DNA of 64,000 nt from Gammaproteobacteria bacterium (GCA_018661465.1 JABJIC010000030.1:214788-278787); one strand, 5' to 3'; counted from the stretch's first letter, positions 26,813-36,226 are shown. Notes: a model not told the origin generated them from the letters alone. Translations and numbers: made by a program.

Positions 26813-27445
26813 ATGAATGATCCAGACATTACTCTTTGGGGAGCAGGCACTAGTCGCACAATACGGCCAATTTGGATTGCTGAAGAGCTTGGTCTGAGTT
26901 ATACATTGAAGCCGATAGGGCCGAGAACCGGGGAAACTCAAACTGAGAGCTATACTCAAATTAATCCCAAGCAGAAAATCCCTGCTCTTGAAGATGGTGA
27001 ATTGCTACTTTCGGAAAGTGTGGCTATATGTTGTTATTTGGTAAATCGATATGGCTCGTCGGCCACGATAGCTCCACCTGCTTCTGTTGAAGAACAAGCG
27101 AAGCTAGATGAATGGCTCAGTTTTATTTATGGCGAGCTTGACGAAACCAGTCTTTATGTCTTGAGACGTCACGAAGCTCTGGCGTCCATCTACGGCGAGG
27201 CTCCTGGTGCTATTGAGGCAGCAAGAGCATATTTTCGGAAACAGGTTGCTGTTGCTGATAAGCATTTGCGAGACAATCAGTTTCTTGTGAATAACAAATT
27301 TGGTGTTTCCGATGTTTTTCTGACTACCTGCCTTGGCTGGGCAGTGTCATGCGGCATCGATTTGACAGGCAATTTAGAGAGCTATCAGAAGCGGATGACT
27401 GATAGATCTGCGTATCAGGCAGCAAAAGCACAAAACACGAAGTAG
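26813..27445 (+). CDS. Glutathione S-transferase family protein
   Basis: This 210-residue cytoplasmic protein has an N-terminal thioredoxin-like domain (LWGAGTSRTIRPIWIAEELG) with Ser at the expected glutathione-activating place, the cis-Pro region NPKQKIPALEDGELLLSES, and an all-helical C-terminal half ending in FGVSDVFLTTCLGWAVSCG. The GST class cannot be fixed. The CoA transferase gene starts 23 nt downstream, so the two are probably one operon. Confidence 0.85.
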   Translation: MNDPDITLWGAGTSRTIRPIWIAEELGLSYTLKPIGPRTGETQTESYTQINPKQKIPALEDGELLLSESVAICCYLVNRYGSSATIAPPASVEEQAKLDEWLSFIYGELDETSLYVLRRHEALASIYGEAPGAIEAARAYFRKQVAVADKHLRDNQFLVNNKFGVSDVFLTTCLGWAVSCGIDLTGNLESYQKRMTDRSAYQAAKAQNTK

Positions 27446-27468
27446 TCTGTAGCAAAAAGGCAAAAACA

Positions 27469-28668
27469 ATGGGACCTTTACACGGAATAAAAGTTTTGGA
27501 TTTGACCAGTATGGTTTCAGGTCCGGTCGCGGCAATGATGCTGGGCGATCAGGGCGCAGACGTTATAAAAGTCGAGCCAACTCATGGTGAACAATTGCGG
27601 CACACGGGTGAGCAGCACAACGAGATAGCGCCGACGTTCTACTCTTGCAATCGCAACAAGAAATCTCTGGCACTCGACCTTAAGAGCGATGCTGGAAAGG
27701 AAGTGCTTTGGAAACTCATAGATGATGCCGATGTACTGCTGCAAAATTTTCGACCGGGTGCTATCGAGCGAATGGGTTTTGCTGAGGAAAAAGTGAGGAA
27801 GCGCAACTCAGGTATTATCTTTGTCTCTATAAGCGGATTTGGGGAGAAAGGTCCTTACGCTCACAAACGGGTTTATGACCCGATTGTGCAGGGTCTTTCG
27901 GGAGCCACCGACATACAGATGAATCGGGATACAGGAAGGCCCGGCATGTTCCGAATAATTATCGCCGACAAAATTTCTGCCCTAACAGCAGCCCAGGCGA
28001 TTTCGAGTGCGTTGTTTCATCGAGAGAGGTCTGGAAACAGAGAGGGCCAGCACATTAAGTTGTCTATGTTGGATGCCTCAATCGCCTTTTTCTGGCCTGA
28101 GGGTATGAGCGGTTTAACCTTCGCCGAGAAGGAAGAGAACCATAAGAAGTCATTCTCATCCATCGATCTGGTATATGAGAGCAATGATGGTTATATCACC
28201 CTCAGCACAATTTCAAATAAAGAATGGGAAGGCTTATGTGTTGCTCTAGATCGAAAGGAGCTTATCAATGACGAGCGTTTCGCCACAGCCATAGCCCGCA
28301 GGCGGAATGTCGCGGAAAGACGAGAGATAGTGGGCGAAGAAATTTCAAAACGACCTACAAAAGAATTACTGGAAACTCTGGATGTCCATGACGTGCCGTG
28401 CGCTCCCTTGCTAAGCCGGCAAGAGATTTTGGATCACCCTCAGATAGTGGAGGGTGGAACAATCTGTCGGGAGGTAGTAGAAGGATTTGGGGAGGTGCGT
28501 CAACCGATCCCTGCTGCGCAATTTCAATTGACAGAAAGCTCTCTGCGAATGCCTGCCCCTAAACTGGGACAGCATAGTCTGGAGATACTAGCTAACCTTG
28601 GATATAGCGAAACTGAACGCGATGAGCTAGTTGACAAGAACATCGTTCGTCAGGCGCAGGCGAGCTAG
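27469..28668 (+). CDS. CaiB/BaiF family III CoA transferase, copy 1
   Basis: This 399-residue enzyme moves CoA between carboxylic acids. It shows LHGIKVLDLTSMVSGPVAAM, GDQGADVIKVEP, NRNKKSLALDLKS, NFRPGAIERMG and FVSISGFGEKGPYAHKRVYD. The catalytic Asp is in IIADKISALTAAQAI. The C-terminal part contains DVPCAPLLSRQEILDHPQI. It follows the GST gene closely. A hairpin with a T run lies just after the gene. Substrate unknown; only about a third of residues look shared with the copy at 30187. Confidence 0.88.
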   Translation: MGPLHGIKVLDLTSMVSGPVAAMMLGDQGADVIKVEPTHGEQLRHTGEQHNEIAPTFYSCNRNKKSLALDLKSDAGKEVLWKLIDDADVLLQNFRPGAIERMGFAEEKVRKRNSGIIFVSISGFGEKGPYAHKRVYDPIVQGLSGATDIQMNRDTGRPGMFRIIIADKISALTAAQAISSALFHRERSGNREGQHIKLSMLDASIAFFWPEGMSGLTFAEKEENHKKSFSSIDLVYESNDGYITLSTISNKEWEGLCVALDRKELINDERFATAIARRRNVAERREIVGEEISKRPTKELLETLDVHDVPCAPLLSRQEILDHPQIVEGGTICREVVEGFGEVRQPIPAAQFQLTESSLRMPAPKLGQHSLEILANLGYSETERDELVDKNIVRQAQAS

Positions 28669-28696
28669 GTGAAGAATTAGAGAGAAGAATTAAAGC

Positions 28697-28738
28697 GGAC
28701 ATAATTATTTGCTATTTGAAATAAATCTGTCCCTTTTT
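28697..28738 (+). terminator. Rho-independent terminator, possibly part of a dispersed repeat
   Basis: GGACA pairs with TGTCC, and an inner TTATTT pairs with AAATAA around an 8-nt loop; CTTTTT follows immediately. This is a good terminator for the CoA transferase gene. The sequence resembles GGACAGATTTATTT-type dispersed elements common in gammaproteobacteria, so it may be a domesticated repeat. Confidence 0.65.
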
Positions 28739-28812
28739 AATTCCCTTTTCTAAATCGAGAGTGTACAAACAAATAGTAGATCTATCCTTATTTACTCTGC
28801 GGAGAGAGAGTT

Positions 28813-29859
28813 ATGAATTTTCAGCTTGTTCAAGGCGCATCCAATAGTTTCAATAAACTATCGCTATTATGCGTGATACTAGCTACTAGCCTGGTGTCTT
28901 CGCTGGTCACAGCAGAAGATGCAGACTGGACCCCTCCCCGAACCATCTTTGGCGTACCGGATCTGCAGGGGTATTGGACCAATATGTCGCAAACGCCATT
29001 CGAGCGACCGGTGGCTCTGGGAACGCAGAGCAGCTACACCGAAGAAGAAGCCGCGAAGATGGAAGCCCAGATAGCCCTGCTGGACACTTTGCGCTTCTTG
29101 CCGAGTGATCCCGATCGTGGGGCACCTCCGGCGGGTGAATTTGACGAATTAGGCACGGATCTCGCCTTCATCCCAGAATTGGGGGGCAAGGTTGCCGAAT
29201 TTTATGGGGAATACCGTACTTCCTTGATCATCGATCCACCCGATGGGCGCTTGCCGCTACGTGAAGACAGCGTGGATATTTATGATGAATGGCGCGCCGC
29301 AGGCTTTGGTGATTACGATGGCCCCGAAATTCGACCCGTAAGTGAGCGTTGCGTGCTGACAGGAGCGCCTCTCCCGCAAATGCTTCGACTGCAGGGTGAT
29401 AATTTTCAGATTGTTCAGACTAATGAATATGTGGTGATACTCAACGAATATGGCTATGAGACGCGTATTATTCGTTTAAATAGCAAACATCCCCTTAATG
29501 GTTTTAATAAATGGATGGGAGATTCAATCGGCCACTTCGAAGGCGATACCTTGGTGGTTCATACGAAAAATTTCAGACCAGAACAATCCATGGCTTGGGG
29601 CGACTTATATCCTTATCTGAAATCATCGGATCAGCTCGAGGTTACCGAACGCTTCACTATGATGTCCGGGAGTGGCTTGAAGTACAGCTATGTGGCTTCC
29701 GATCCAGAAATCTATACTCAGTCTTTCACCGTGGAAACTCCATTTGAGCGATTGCCTGAAGGTCAGCGCTTCTATGAGTTTGCTTGCCACGAAGGTAACT
29801 ATTCGATGAAAAACATCATGTCCGGTGCTAGACGACAGGAATTGGACAAGCAGGATTAA
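28813..29859 (+). CDS. Exported CHEGN-family protein, paralog 4 of 4
   Basis: This 348-residue protein is the most diverged copy of the family. Signal peptide ends near VTA-ED. It keeps PDLQGYWTN, GEYRTSLIIDPPDGRLP, GPEIRPVSERCVLTG, GDSIGHFEGDTLVVHTKNF and FACHEGNYSMKNIMSGAR, but the block equivalent to EMxHDARIV reads EYGYETRIIRL. GGAGAGAGAG precedes the ATG. It lies between the two CoA transferase genes, far from the other three copies. Function unknown. Confidence 0.8.
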   Translation: MNFQLVQGASNSFNKLSLLCVILATSLVSSLVTAEDADWTPPRTIFGVPDLQGYWTNMSQTPFERPVALGTQSSYTEEEAAKMEAQIALLDTLRFLPSDPDRGAPPAGEFDELGTDLAFIPELGGKVAEFYGEYRTSLIIDPPDGRLPLREDSVDIYDEWRAAGFGDYDGPEIRPVSERCVLTGAPLPQMLRLQGDNFQIVQTNEYVVILNEYGYETRIIRLNSKHPLNGFNKWMGDSIGHFEGDTLVVHTKNFRPEQSMAWGDLYPYLKSSDQLEVTERFTMMSGSGLKYSYVASDPEIYTQSFTVETPFERLPEGQRFYEFACHEGNYSMKNIMSGARRQELDKQD

Positions 29860-30186
29860 CTTATCTGGTTCTTTTGTCAGAGGAGTGGCGTCAATATACT
29901 TGCCAGCTACGTTGGCATGGGCTCGCGCGTTTACAGCGTTGGTAGTAGAAATTAGTCGACAGTCTTATGGGGTGTGCTGGCATTAATCGCATGTGAGATT
30001 GTGTATGTCGATGGTTTCTTATCGGCTGTCATTCTTACAGCCAATGCTTCATGCTAAGCTCAATTCAATGTTCTAATCTCGGTGTAAATCGTTAGTTCAA
30101 TTTCCTAACACTGTTTAGCGGGATTGAACCTTGGATGCTGCGATTGTTAAACCTCTCGATCCTTCAAATTACAGGCGATGCTGTTC
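29860..30186. other. Intergenic region with no recognised feature
   Basis: About 320 nt between two same-strand genes. I see no ORF with protein-like composition, no tRNA shape and no strong hairpin. A weak GTTAG/CTAAC pair lies near 30092-30110. It must contain the promoter of the following CoA transferase gene. Confidence 0.3.
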
Positions 30187-31353
30187 ATGAGTACAAAGAA
30201 ACCTCTCGAAGGTTATAAGGTTGTAGACTTCTCCGCTGTATTCGCAGGACCAATCTGTTCCCGTTATTTATTGGACTGCGGTGCCGATGTGATCAAGGTG
30301 GAAACTCCTGCCGTTGGCGATCTCACTAGGGGCGTCGATGGAATAAGCCGTGTGTTCAGTCATTTTAATGCGGGCAAGCGTAGTATCGCCGTCAACCTTA
30401 AAAGTGAGGCTGGCCAGATCTTAGTGAAAAGGCTAATAAGTGATGCTGATATCGTCATTGAAAATTTTCGCCCTGGCATCATGGCCAAGTTTGGCTTGGA
30501 CTATGAAAGCCTCAAAAAAGAAAACCCTAAATTAGTCTATTGTTCCATTTCAGGTTTTGGGCAGTCAGGTCCCTACGTGAATCGCGCCGCCTACGCCCCC
30601 ATCGTACATGCCGCCAGTGGTTTTGACAGTGTTCAAACTAGCGCCCAGGGAGATGAAAATCTTCGCCCTCCCAACTGGGATATTATGGTCGCCGATATTC
30701 TGACCGGCACTTATGCTTTCGCTGCCATCCAATCTGCACTGTTGGGCTTGGAACGGCATGGGGTCGGGGAACTCATCGATGTAAGCATGATGGAATCGAT
30801 GATGAGCCTGATTCCGGCGCACATCCAGGCTGCACAGATGGAAGAACCGGCGGTGATTGGCCGCTTCCACCCGGTGAAGGTGAAAGATGGTTTTGTAATG
30901 TTATGCGTGGTGTCGGACAAGAACCTGGAGAGTTTGTCTAAGGCTCTGAACAGACCAGATTTGTTATCAGATCCGCGCTTCGTGCGGGGGCCGAGATCGG
31001 CGAACTTCAATCAACTGGCGATGGAAGTTGAACAGTGGTCTGAGACGCTTACCGCACACGAATGTGAAGAGGCTCTGAATCTTGCCGGAGTACCTTGCAG
31101 CATTTATCAGCAAGTAGAAGATTTGTTTGCTCATCCGCAAGTGGTAGAACGAAATTCATTTACGTCTCTGTCTAATGATCAGCTGGGTGAATTTCTGATT
31201 CAGAATATGCCAGTCAAATTTAGTCAATCTGACAATGCAGCATCTACTTGGGCGGCGAGGTTGGGGGAGCATACTGATGAAGTGTTGAGGGAGAGCTTGA
31301 AGTTAGACGCGACGCAGATCGATGAGTTGCGTGATGGTGGGATTGTTGCTTGA
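30187..31353 (+). CDS. CaiB/BaiF family III CoA transferase, copy 2
   Basis: This 388-residue enzyme has the family blocks LEGYKVVDFSAVFAGPICS, DCGADVIKVETP, NAGKRSIAVNLKS, NFRPGIMAKFGLDYESL and YCSISGFGQSGPYVNRAAY. The catalytic Asp lies in IMVADILTGTYAFAAIQSAL. The later part is shorter than in copy 1 and contains GVPCSIYQQVEDLFAHPQVV. ATG 30187 is preferred; ATG 30178 is three codons upstream. The substrate is unknown. Confidence 0.87.
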   Translation: MSTKKPLEGYKVVDFSAVFAGPICSRYLLDCGADVIKVETPAVGDLTRGVDGISRVFSHFNAGKRSIAVNLKSEAGQILVKRLISDADIVIENFRPGIMAKFGLDYESLKKENPKLVYCSISGFGQSGPYVNRAAYAPIVHAASGFDSVQTSAQGDENLRPPNWDIMVADILTGTYAFAAIQSALLGLERHGVGELIDVSMMESMMSLIPAHIQAAQMEEPAVIGRFHPVKVKDGFVMLCVVSDKNLESLSKALNRPDLLSDPRFVRGPRSANFNQLAMEVEQWSETLTAHECEEALNLAGVPCSIYQQVEDLFAHPQVVERNSFTSLSNDQLGEFLIQNMPVKFSQSDNAASTWAARLGEHTDEVLRESLKLDATQIDELRDGGIVA

Positions 31354-31372
31354 AGGCATGGGTGAAGTTGGT

Positions 31373-31454
31373 GGAATCAAAGAGATTAAAGTAATTTGAT
31401 TCTAGTAATTGTCGTTTAGAGTCGTCAATCAAAATATTTTGACCCCTTTGATCC
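31373..31454. repeat. Imperfect inverted repeat, MITE- or REP-like
   Basis: A left arm (31373-31401, GGAATCAAAGAGATTAAAG and on to TTTGATT) matches the reverse complement of a right arm (31427-31454, AATCAAAATATTTTGACCCC and on to TTTGATCC) at most positions. A 25-nt spacer separates the arms. It lies between two convergent genes. The GGATCAAAG end also occurs at 32851. It looks like a small non-coding dispersed repeat. Confidence 0.55.
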
Positions 31455-31489
31455 TAATCGACCCGCAACCGACTAAGTATGTCTCTCTG

Positions 31490-32392
31490 CTAATCAGTAG
31501 GGGACGCAGTCAGAAACCTAAACCAACCGGCTACCTTTTCTAGATTTTTATAGTTTGACTGTGGCAGGTAGTGCTCTTCGATTTCCTGCTCATTCAAATG
31601 AGTATTGATACGCAACCCCATCTCATTCAAGTATTGTGTTACCTGAGAGTCATCAATGGTGAATTTAAACGGCTCCGCTTGGCGGTACTTGGCCCACGTT
31701 TCGCGCCAGGTTTTTACACCGTAGTATTTATCTACATCGCTGTCGGCAATGGTGGCAATATAATCAAATACCAACAGGCTCTCCTTGTTTTCACACGTGC
31801 TGACGAACTGCAATGTAGCATCAACCGCTGCTTGCTCCAGGTACATACTCACCCCTTCCCACAAGAACACAGTCTTAACTTTACTATCGTATCCAGCCTT
31901 CTGTAGAACCTCCGGCAATGATTCGAGATTGAAATTGATAGACGCAAAATTTAGATTTTCCGGGATAGATATTCCAGCTTGCTGTAAGCACTTCTTCTTT
32001 CTATTTTGAGTGGTCGCTATGTCTAGCTCGATGATCTTGCATTCTGAACATTGGTCGGCAAAACGGTACGCACGAGTATCAAAACCTGCGCCGAGTATAA
32101 CAAGTTGTTTCGTGCCCTCTTTCATCGCACTCAATAATTGATGGTCGAAAAATGCAGTCCTTGCTAGCACATACTCAAATCCCCCGGGAGTGAACTTTCT
32201 ACTCTTTTTTATCCCTAGTTTTCTTATAAAGCCAAACTTGACGAGGAATTTATGTGATGCGCTAATAAAATGCTCAGCCAAGTAGTCTGAGCCGATATTT
32301 GTTTCAGGATACTCTTTGCTCGCAACCGCTCGGTAACCCGCAGCCACCTCTGCTGTTTCTGAATGTTGGTGTTCTACACCCGCCTTCGACAT
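31490..32392 (-). CDS. LCMT-like SAM-dependent methyltransferase, copy 1
   Basis: This 300-residue cytoplasmic class I methyltransferase resembles leucine carboxyl methyltransferases and the TIGR00027 group. The SAM site is QLVILGAGFDTRAYRF, an acidic partner follows in CKIIELDIATTQNRKK, and FLWEGVSMYLEQAAVD is the LCMT-type signature. In bacteria these proteins methylate unknown small molecules or polyketide-like acids. A relative lies at 45133. The small lipoprotein gene is 13 nt upstream on the same strand. Confidence 0.82.
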   Translation of the reverse strand: MSKAGVEHQHSETAEVAAGYRAVASKEYPETNIGSDYLAEHFISASHKFLVKFGFIRKLGIKKSRKFTPGGFEYVLARTAFFDHQLLSAMKEGTKQLVILGAGFDTRAYRFADQCSECKIIELDIATTQNRKKKCLQQAGISIPENLNFASINFNLESLPEVLQKAGYDSKVKTVFLWEGVSMYLEQAAVDATLQFVSTCENKESLLVFDYIATIADSDVDKYYGVKTWRETWAKYRQAEPFKFTIDDSQVTQYLNEMGLRINTHLNEQEIEEHYLPQSNYKNLEKVAGWFRFLTASPTD

Positions 32393-32405
32393 GCCTTTTC
32401 TCTCC

Positions 32406-32726
32406 TCAATTACTTCTTATATACGCGAGCCTGACGTCCGTGTAAATCTTATCGACCTCGTCACCATCGGCCATTAAAATAGTAATTAGATTACCATCGC
32501 TGAGAGTGTGCCAAATATTATTCTTTTCAAATAAGTCGAGTACCTCATCTCTGATTTCTTTATTTCTTAATCTGAAGCTATCGGTTTCTAAGGCGCCAAC
32601 TTCACTGTTTCCCTGGTCGCTAGCTCTAGTTTGATCTTCGATTGTTTCTCCAGGTGCTATAGCTTCGCGACTAGAGTCGCAGCTAGTTAGAAAAGCGATT
32701 AGGATAAGTATTGATTGAATTCTCAT
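32406..32726 (-). CDS. Small lipoprotein of unknown function
   Basis: This 106-residue protein has lipobox LTSC at residues 13-16 (FLTSCDSS). The mature part is acidic, with an alpha-helical stretch RLRNKEIRDEVLDLFEKNN and then ISDGN-like and YTDVRLAYIRSN segments. No family is recognised. It is probably co-transcribed with the methyltransferase gene 13 nt downstream. Confidence 0.65.
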   Translation of the reverse strand: MRIQSILILIAFLTSCDSSREAIAPGETIEDQTRASDQGNSEVGALETDSFRLRNKEIRDEVLDLFEKNNIWHTLSDGNLITILMADGDEVDKIYTDVRLAYIRSN

Positions 32727-33016
32727 TTAGCTCACTTATTGTAAGGCTGTTCCGAAAAGGCTATTTTTGAGATAGTGATGCGTTAACTCCCAAAGTGTCA
32801 GAATTTGATGGTGACTTCCACCTAAATGTACAAACGGCACAGGGTTTTTTGGATCAAAGCACTTTGATTCTTAGTTGGAGAAACGGATTTAAATGTACGC
32901 AATTAGGGTGTGCTAAGAAGTGTGCTATTGTTTTCAAATCCAGATAGCAGGAAGTTACTGTATTATTACTTTGACGCTATTAATTAATTCTTTACCAACA
33001 GGGGAGGCAAGATGTC
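32727..33016. other. Divergent intergenic region carrying repeat fragments
   Basis: It holds the palindrome ATCAAAG-CA-CTTTGAT at 32853-32868 and the 20-mer described at 32908-32927. No gene is supported. AGGGGAGGC-type purines precede the following start codon. Confidence 0.4.
32908..32927 (+). repeat. Direct repeat copy 1 of a 20-mer
   Basis: GTGTGCTAAGAAGTGTGCTA occurs here and again, identical, at 44942-44961, about 12 kb away and in the same orientation. The unit itself contains a GTGTGCTA doublet. Both are intergenic. Origin unknown; a recombination site remnant or a dispersed repeat are options. Confidence 0.7.
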
Positions 33017-33604
33017 ATGGGTAAATTTGGGAAAGCTGTGCTGGGTCTTGGAATCCTTCTGTTTGTCACTCTGCTGACTCTGCGCGTAACCGGGCTCGAC
33101 CCCGAGTACATGGACTACACCACCGAGGAATACACTCAGAGAGGCCGCATGACTTGGCCCGGTTTGTGGTTATCGGGGGAAGTCGTGGGAGAGCCAGTTG
33201 ATAATTGGGATTGGGTCAATGACGTAGATCACCCTGAGCGGGGCAACACCATAATGCTTGAGACTCGTACCTGGTATGGCATTCCGTACTCGGTTACGAT
33301 CCTGCCAACTCCCCGCGGCGACGAACTCTATATAGGTGGCAGTGCAAGAGATGCCAGGCTGGAAAGAGAGTTTCCCCATTATAAACAGTGGTGGCAAAAC
33401 GTTGAACGTGACCCGCGTGTGCGATTAAAGATCGATGGCAAGATCTATGAGATGACAGCGGCGCTGATTCACGACCCTGAAGAGCTTGCCGAGATTCTAG
33501 GCAGAGACGCGGTAACCACAACCGTGGCTGAAGACGGAACTGAGCAGATCGTTGCAAAATGGTATTATTGGCGTGTAGACCAGCGAAACATTGCGCAGTA
33601 CTAG
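33017..33604 (+). CDS. Membrane-anchored split-barrel (PNPOx/F420-reductase-like) protein
   Basis: This 195-residue protein has one N-terminal membrane helix (VLGLGILLFVTLLTLRV). The body has ETRTWYGIPYSVTILPTPRG, ELYIGGSARD and the W-W-N pattern QWWQNVERDPRVRLKIDGKI, which resembles the flavin/F420-binding split beta-barrel of nitroreductase-like or pyridoxamine-oxidase-like proteins. Cofactor use is not demonstrated. GGGGAGGC lies upstream of the ATG, which is in the order GTC-ATG-GGT. The TonB receptor gene begins 41 nt downstream. Confidence 0.55.
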   Translation: MGKFGKAVLGLGILLFVTLLTLRVTGLDPEYMDYTTEEYTQRGRMTWPGLWLSGEVVGEPVDNWDWVNDVDHPERGNTIMLETRTWYGIPYSVTILPTPRGDELYIGGSARDARLEREFPHYKQWWQNVERDPRVRLKIDGKIYEMTAALIHDPEELAEILGRDAVTTTVAEDGTEQIVAKWYYWRVDQRNIAQY

Positions 33605-33645
33605 TTTAAGCCTTTAATTTGCATCACTTCCGGTTTGTAGATTTT

Positions 33646-35610
33646 ATGAGTAACTCTGATTTATCTCGACTAGCAAATTCCTTCCTCCTTTCATTGTTAG
33701 CAATAGCCATTGCAGGCACTGCCCCGAGCAAAACTATCGCCCAGGAAGAAGAAGTCGAAGAGATTTTGGTCACTTCTACTCGAAGCAGGCGCAGCTTTGA
33801 GGACTTGCCTACTCGAGTGGAAGTGCTCGGTGGTGAAGAAATAAACGAAAAAGCCAATATGAAGCCCGGTGATATTCGTATGCTGCTGAATGAAAGCACT
33901 GGCATCTATGTTCAACAAACTTCGGCAACAAGCTTTAATTCCACTATTCGCATGCAGGGCCTGGATGGCAAGTACACGCAGTTGTTGCGTGATGGCATGC
34001 CTCTCTACAGCGGATTTTCCGGTGGCCTAAGTTTATTGCAAATCGCTCCTTTGGACTTGAGACAGGTAGAAGTTGTAAAAGGGGCGAACTCCACTTTGTA
34101 TGGCGGCGGGGCGATCGCTGGTCTAGTTAATCTTGTTACTCGCAGGCCAAGTGATGAACCTGAGCTGTCTGTGCTTCTCAATGCAACTTCGGCCGACGGC
34201 TTGGATGCTAGTACATTCTACAGTGTTAGCAATGAATCATTCGGGACCACAGTGTTTGCTTCATATAACTCCAGTGAGGGTTATGACCCCGCAGGAAATG
34301 ATCTAAGCGCAATTCCGGAATTTGAGCGCTGGACTTTGAACCCTAAATTATTTGTATACGGCGACGACAGTGAGTTGATGTTAGGTGTCAGCGTAGTAAA
34401 TGAGAATAGGTTAGGCGGTGATATGAATTACATCGCTGGAGATCGCTCTCGGCCAGCCTATTATGAAGACAGCGCGACGCTTCGTGTTTCGAGCCAGCTA
34501 GAGTATTCGCGGATATTGGATTCGGGGAGTGAGTTGGTGATACGTAACAGCTTCAGTCGCTTCAACAGGGAATTGCTGGTACCTGATTTTGAATTCAGTG
34601 GCACGCAGCTTTCCAGTTTCTCAGAGGCGCACTTATTGGGCGGCTCGATGTCGATGGATTGGGTTGTTGGTATGAACCTATGGACTGAGGATTTTGATCA
34701 GGACTCCGGTTTTTCGGCAATGCAAATCGACTATGATCAGCAGACATTTGGTGTATTCGCGCAGGGCACTAAGTCTCTTTCGGGCACATGGTCACTCGAA
34801 GCCGGCCTACGGGTGGACAGCGATAGCGATTATGGAGAATTCTTCCTGCCTCGTTTGTCATTACTCTATACCGGCTTTGAAGATACCAGCATTCGTTTGG
34901 GAGGTGGTCTCGGCTACAAACTGCCGACGCCATTTTCGGAAGAAGCTGAGCGCATCCAGTTTCAAAATCTACTACCTTTGCAGATCGAAGATCTTGAAGT
35001 AGAGAGTTCCGCTGGAATAAATGCAGATATAAATCGCTCATGGCAATTGAATAATTTGCTCTCTCTCGACCTTAATTTACTTTTGTTTTATACCGAAGTG
35101 GACGATCCGCTAATGCTTGTTCCGCAAGTTGATCAGGCTTATTCATATCAGCAGCCACTCCCTTCTATCGATTCGCGCGGTACTGAAATTAATGCGGTTT
35201 GGCGTTGGAATGACTATAAGTTTTTCCTGGGCTATACCCATGCCGATGTGCAGGAGAACTGGAGGGATGAGACCCTTGACGCTGCTCTGATTCCAGAAGA
35301 TCGGGTCAATATGGTTTTTGTATATGAAAGGGAAGATGATATCCGTGTTGGGCTTGAGGCTTACTATTATAGTCAACAGACTTTGGAGTCGGGCGCGCGA
35401 AGTCCTGATTACTGGATATTCGGGCTGATGATGGAAAAGGTATTCAGTGACGATTTTTCTCTATTTCTCAATTTTGAAAATTTTGGAGATACACGACAAA
35501 CTCATGATGGCCCAATCTATACGGGATCGTTATCGAATCCCGAATTTGTAGACATCTATGCGCCGCTGGATGGCTTCGTGATCAATGGTGGGGTGAAGCT
35601 CTCTTTCTGA
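33646..35610 (+). CDS. TonB-dependent outer-membrane receptor, copy 2
   Basis: This 654-residue receptor has a signal peptide ending near TIAQ. A TonB-box-like segment EEILVTSTRSRR opens the mature protein. The plug shows FEDLPTRVEVLGGEEI, QLLRDGMPLYSGFSGGL and VEVVKGANSTLYGGGAIAG. The barrel ends in Phe (NGGVKLSF). It is of the BtuB/siderophore type rather than the copy at 23711. ATG 33646 is used; the TTG at 33619 adds nine residues without an SD. Ligand unknown. Confidence 0.87.
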   Translation: MSNSDLSRLANSFLLSLLAIAIAGTAPSKTIAQEEEVEEILVTSTRSRRSFEDLPTRVEVLGGEEINEKANMKPGDIRMLLNESTGIYVQQTSATSFNSTIRMQGLDGKYTQLLRDGMPLYSGFSGGLSLLQIAPLDLRQVEVVKGANSTLYGGGAIAGLVNLVTRRPSDEPELSVLLNATSADGLDASTFYSVSNESFGTTVFASYNSSEGYDPAGNDLSAIPEFERWTLNPKLFVYGDDSELMLGVSVVNENRLGGDMNYIAGDRSRPAYYEDSATLRVSSQLEYSRILDSGSELVIRNSFSRFNRELLVPDFEFSGTQLSSFSEAHLLGGSMSMDWVVGMNLWTEDFDQDSGFSAMQIDYDQQTFGVFAQGTKSLSGTWSLEAGLRVDSDSDYGEFFLPRLSLLYTGFEDTSIRLGGGLGYKLPTPFSEEAERIQFQNLLPLQIEDLEVESSAGINADINRSWQLNNLLSLDLNLLLFYTEVDDPLMLVPQVDQAYSYQQPLPSIDSRGTEINAVWRWNDYKFFLGYTHADVQENWRDETLDAALIPEDRVNMVFVYEREDDIRVGLEAYYYSQQTLESGARSPDYWIFGLMMEKVFSDDFSLFLNFENFGDTRQTHDGPIYTGSLSNPEFVDIYAPLDGFVINGGVKLSF

Positions 35611-35776
35611 TTCTTGTTTCGGATGAGTCCGCTGAGTGAATGCATATATACAGTTCGACTGTAGCCCACCTGGATTCAATATTACTTAGTAGAATAGCCA
35701 AGTATTTTTGCCAGCAGTGTTTCCATGTGAGAAGCTGAGTTCTACTTTCTACTAAAAAGCACTAAGGGTACTACTG

Positions 35777-36226
35777 ATGTTTCGATACTGCTTAACCCTG
35801 ATACTGATGCTGGCCACGCTACCGGCACTATCAGCCGAAGATCCGAATATTCGCGACTTGATGACCGCCGAGGAGTTTGCGGCTTCCGGGCTAAGCCGCT
35901 TGACCAGAGATGAAATGGAGGCTATTAATCGTTGGCTGGTGCGTTACACAGCTCAAGATGCAGTTGAAATGATTGATACCAGTCCCGCCGTGCAAGAAGT
36001 TAGCCGTGCTGATTTGATAAGCCAGATTGACGGAGAATTTAACGGTTGGAATGGTCCAACTCGATTCACCCTCAAGAATGGTCAGGTGTACGAAACCAGT
36101 AGCACCAGACGCTATAGTTACTCTGCGGTCGACCCTGAAGTTGAAATCACCAGAAACTGGATGGGTATTTATAGGATGCGGATAGTGGAAACCGACAAGT
36201 CCATCAACGTCAGACGCATCGAGTAA
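35777..36226 (+). CDS. Exported protein of unknown function
   Basis: This 149-residue protein has a signal peptide ending near LSA-ED. The N-terminal segment LMTAEEFAASGLSRLTRDEM, continuing into a Trp-Leu, is a helical motif I have seen at the start of several gammaproteobacterial hypothetical proteins. The C-terminal half (FNGWNGPTRFTLKNGQVYE, VEITRNWMGIYRMRI) looks like a small all-beta domain. No function can be assigned. A terminator follows at 36334-36355. Confidence 0.7.
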   Translation: MFRYCLTLILMLATLPALSAEDPNIRDLMTAEEFAASGLSRLTRDEMEAINRWLVRYTAQDAVEMIDTSPAVQEVSRADLISQIDGEFNGWNGPTRFTLKNGQVYETSSTRRYSYSAVDPEVEITRNWMGIYRMRIVETDKSINVRRIE

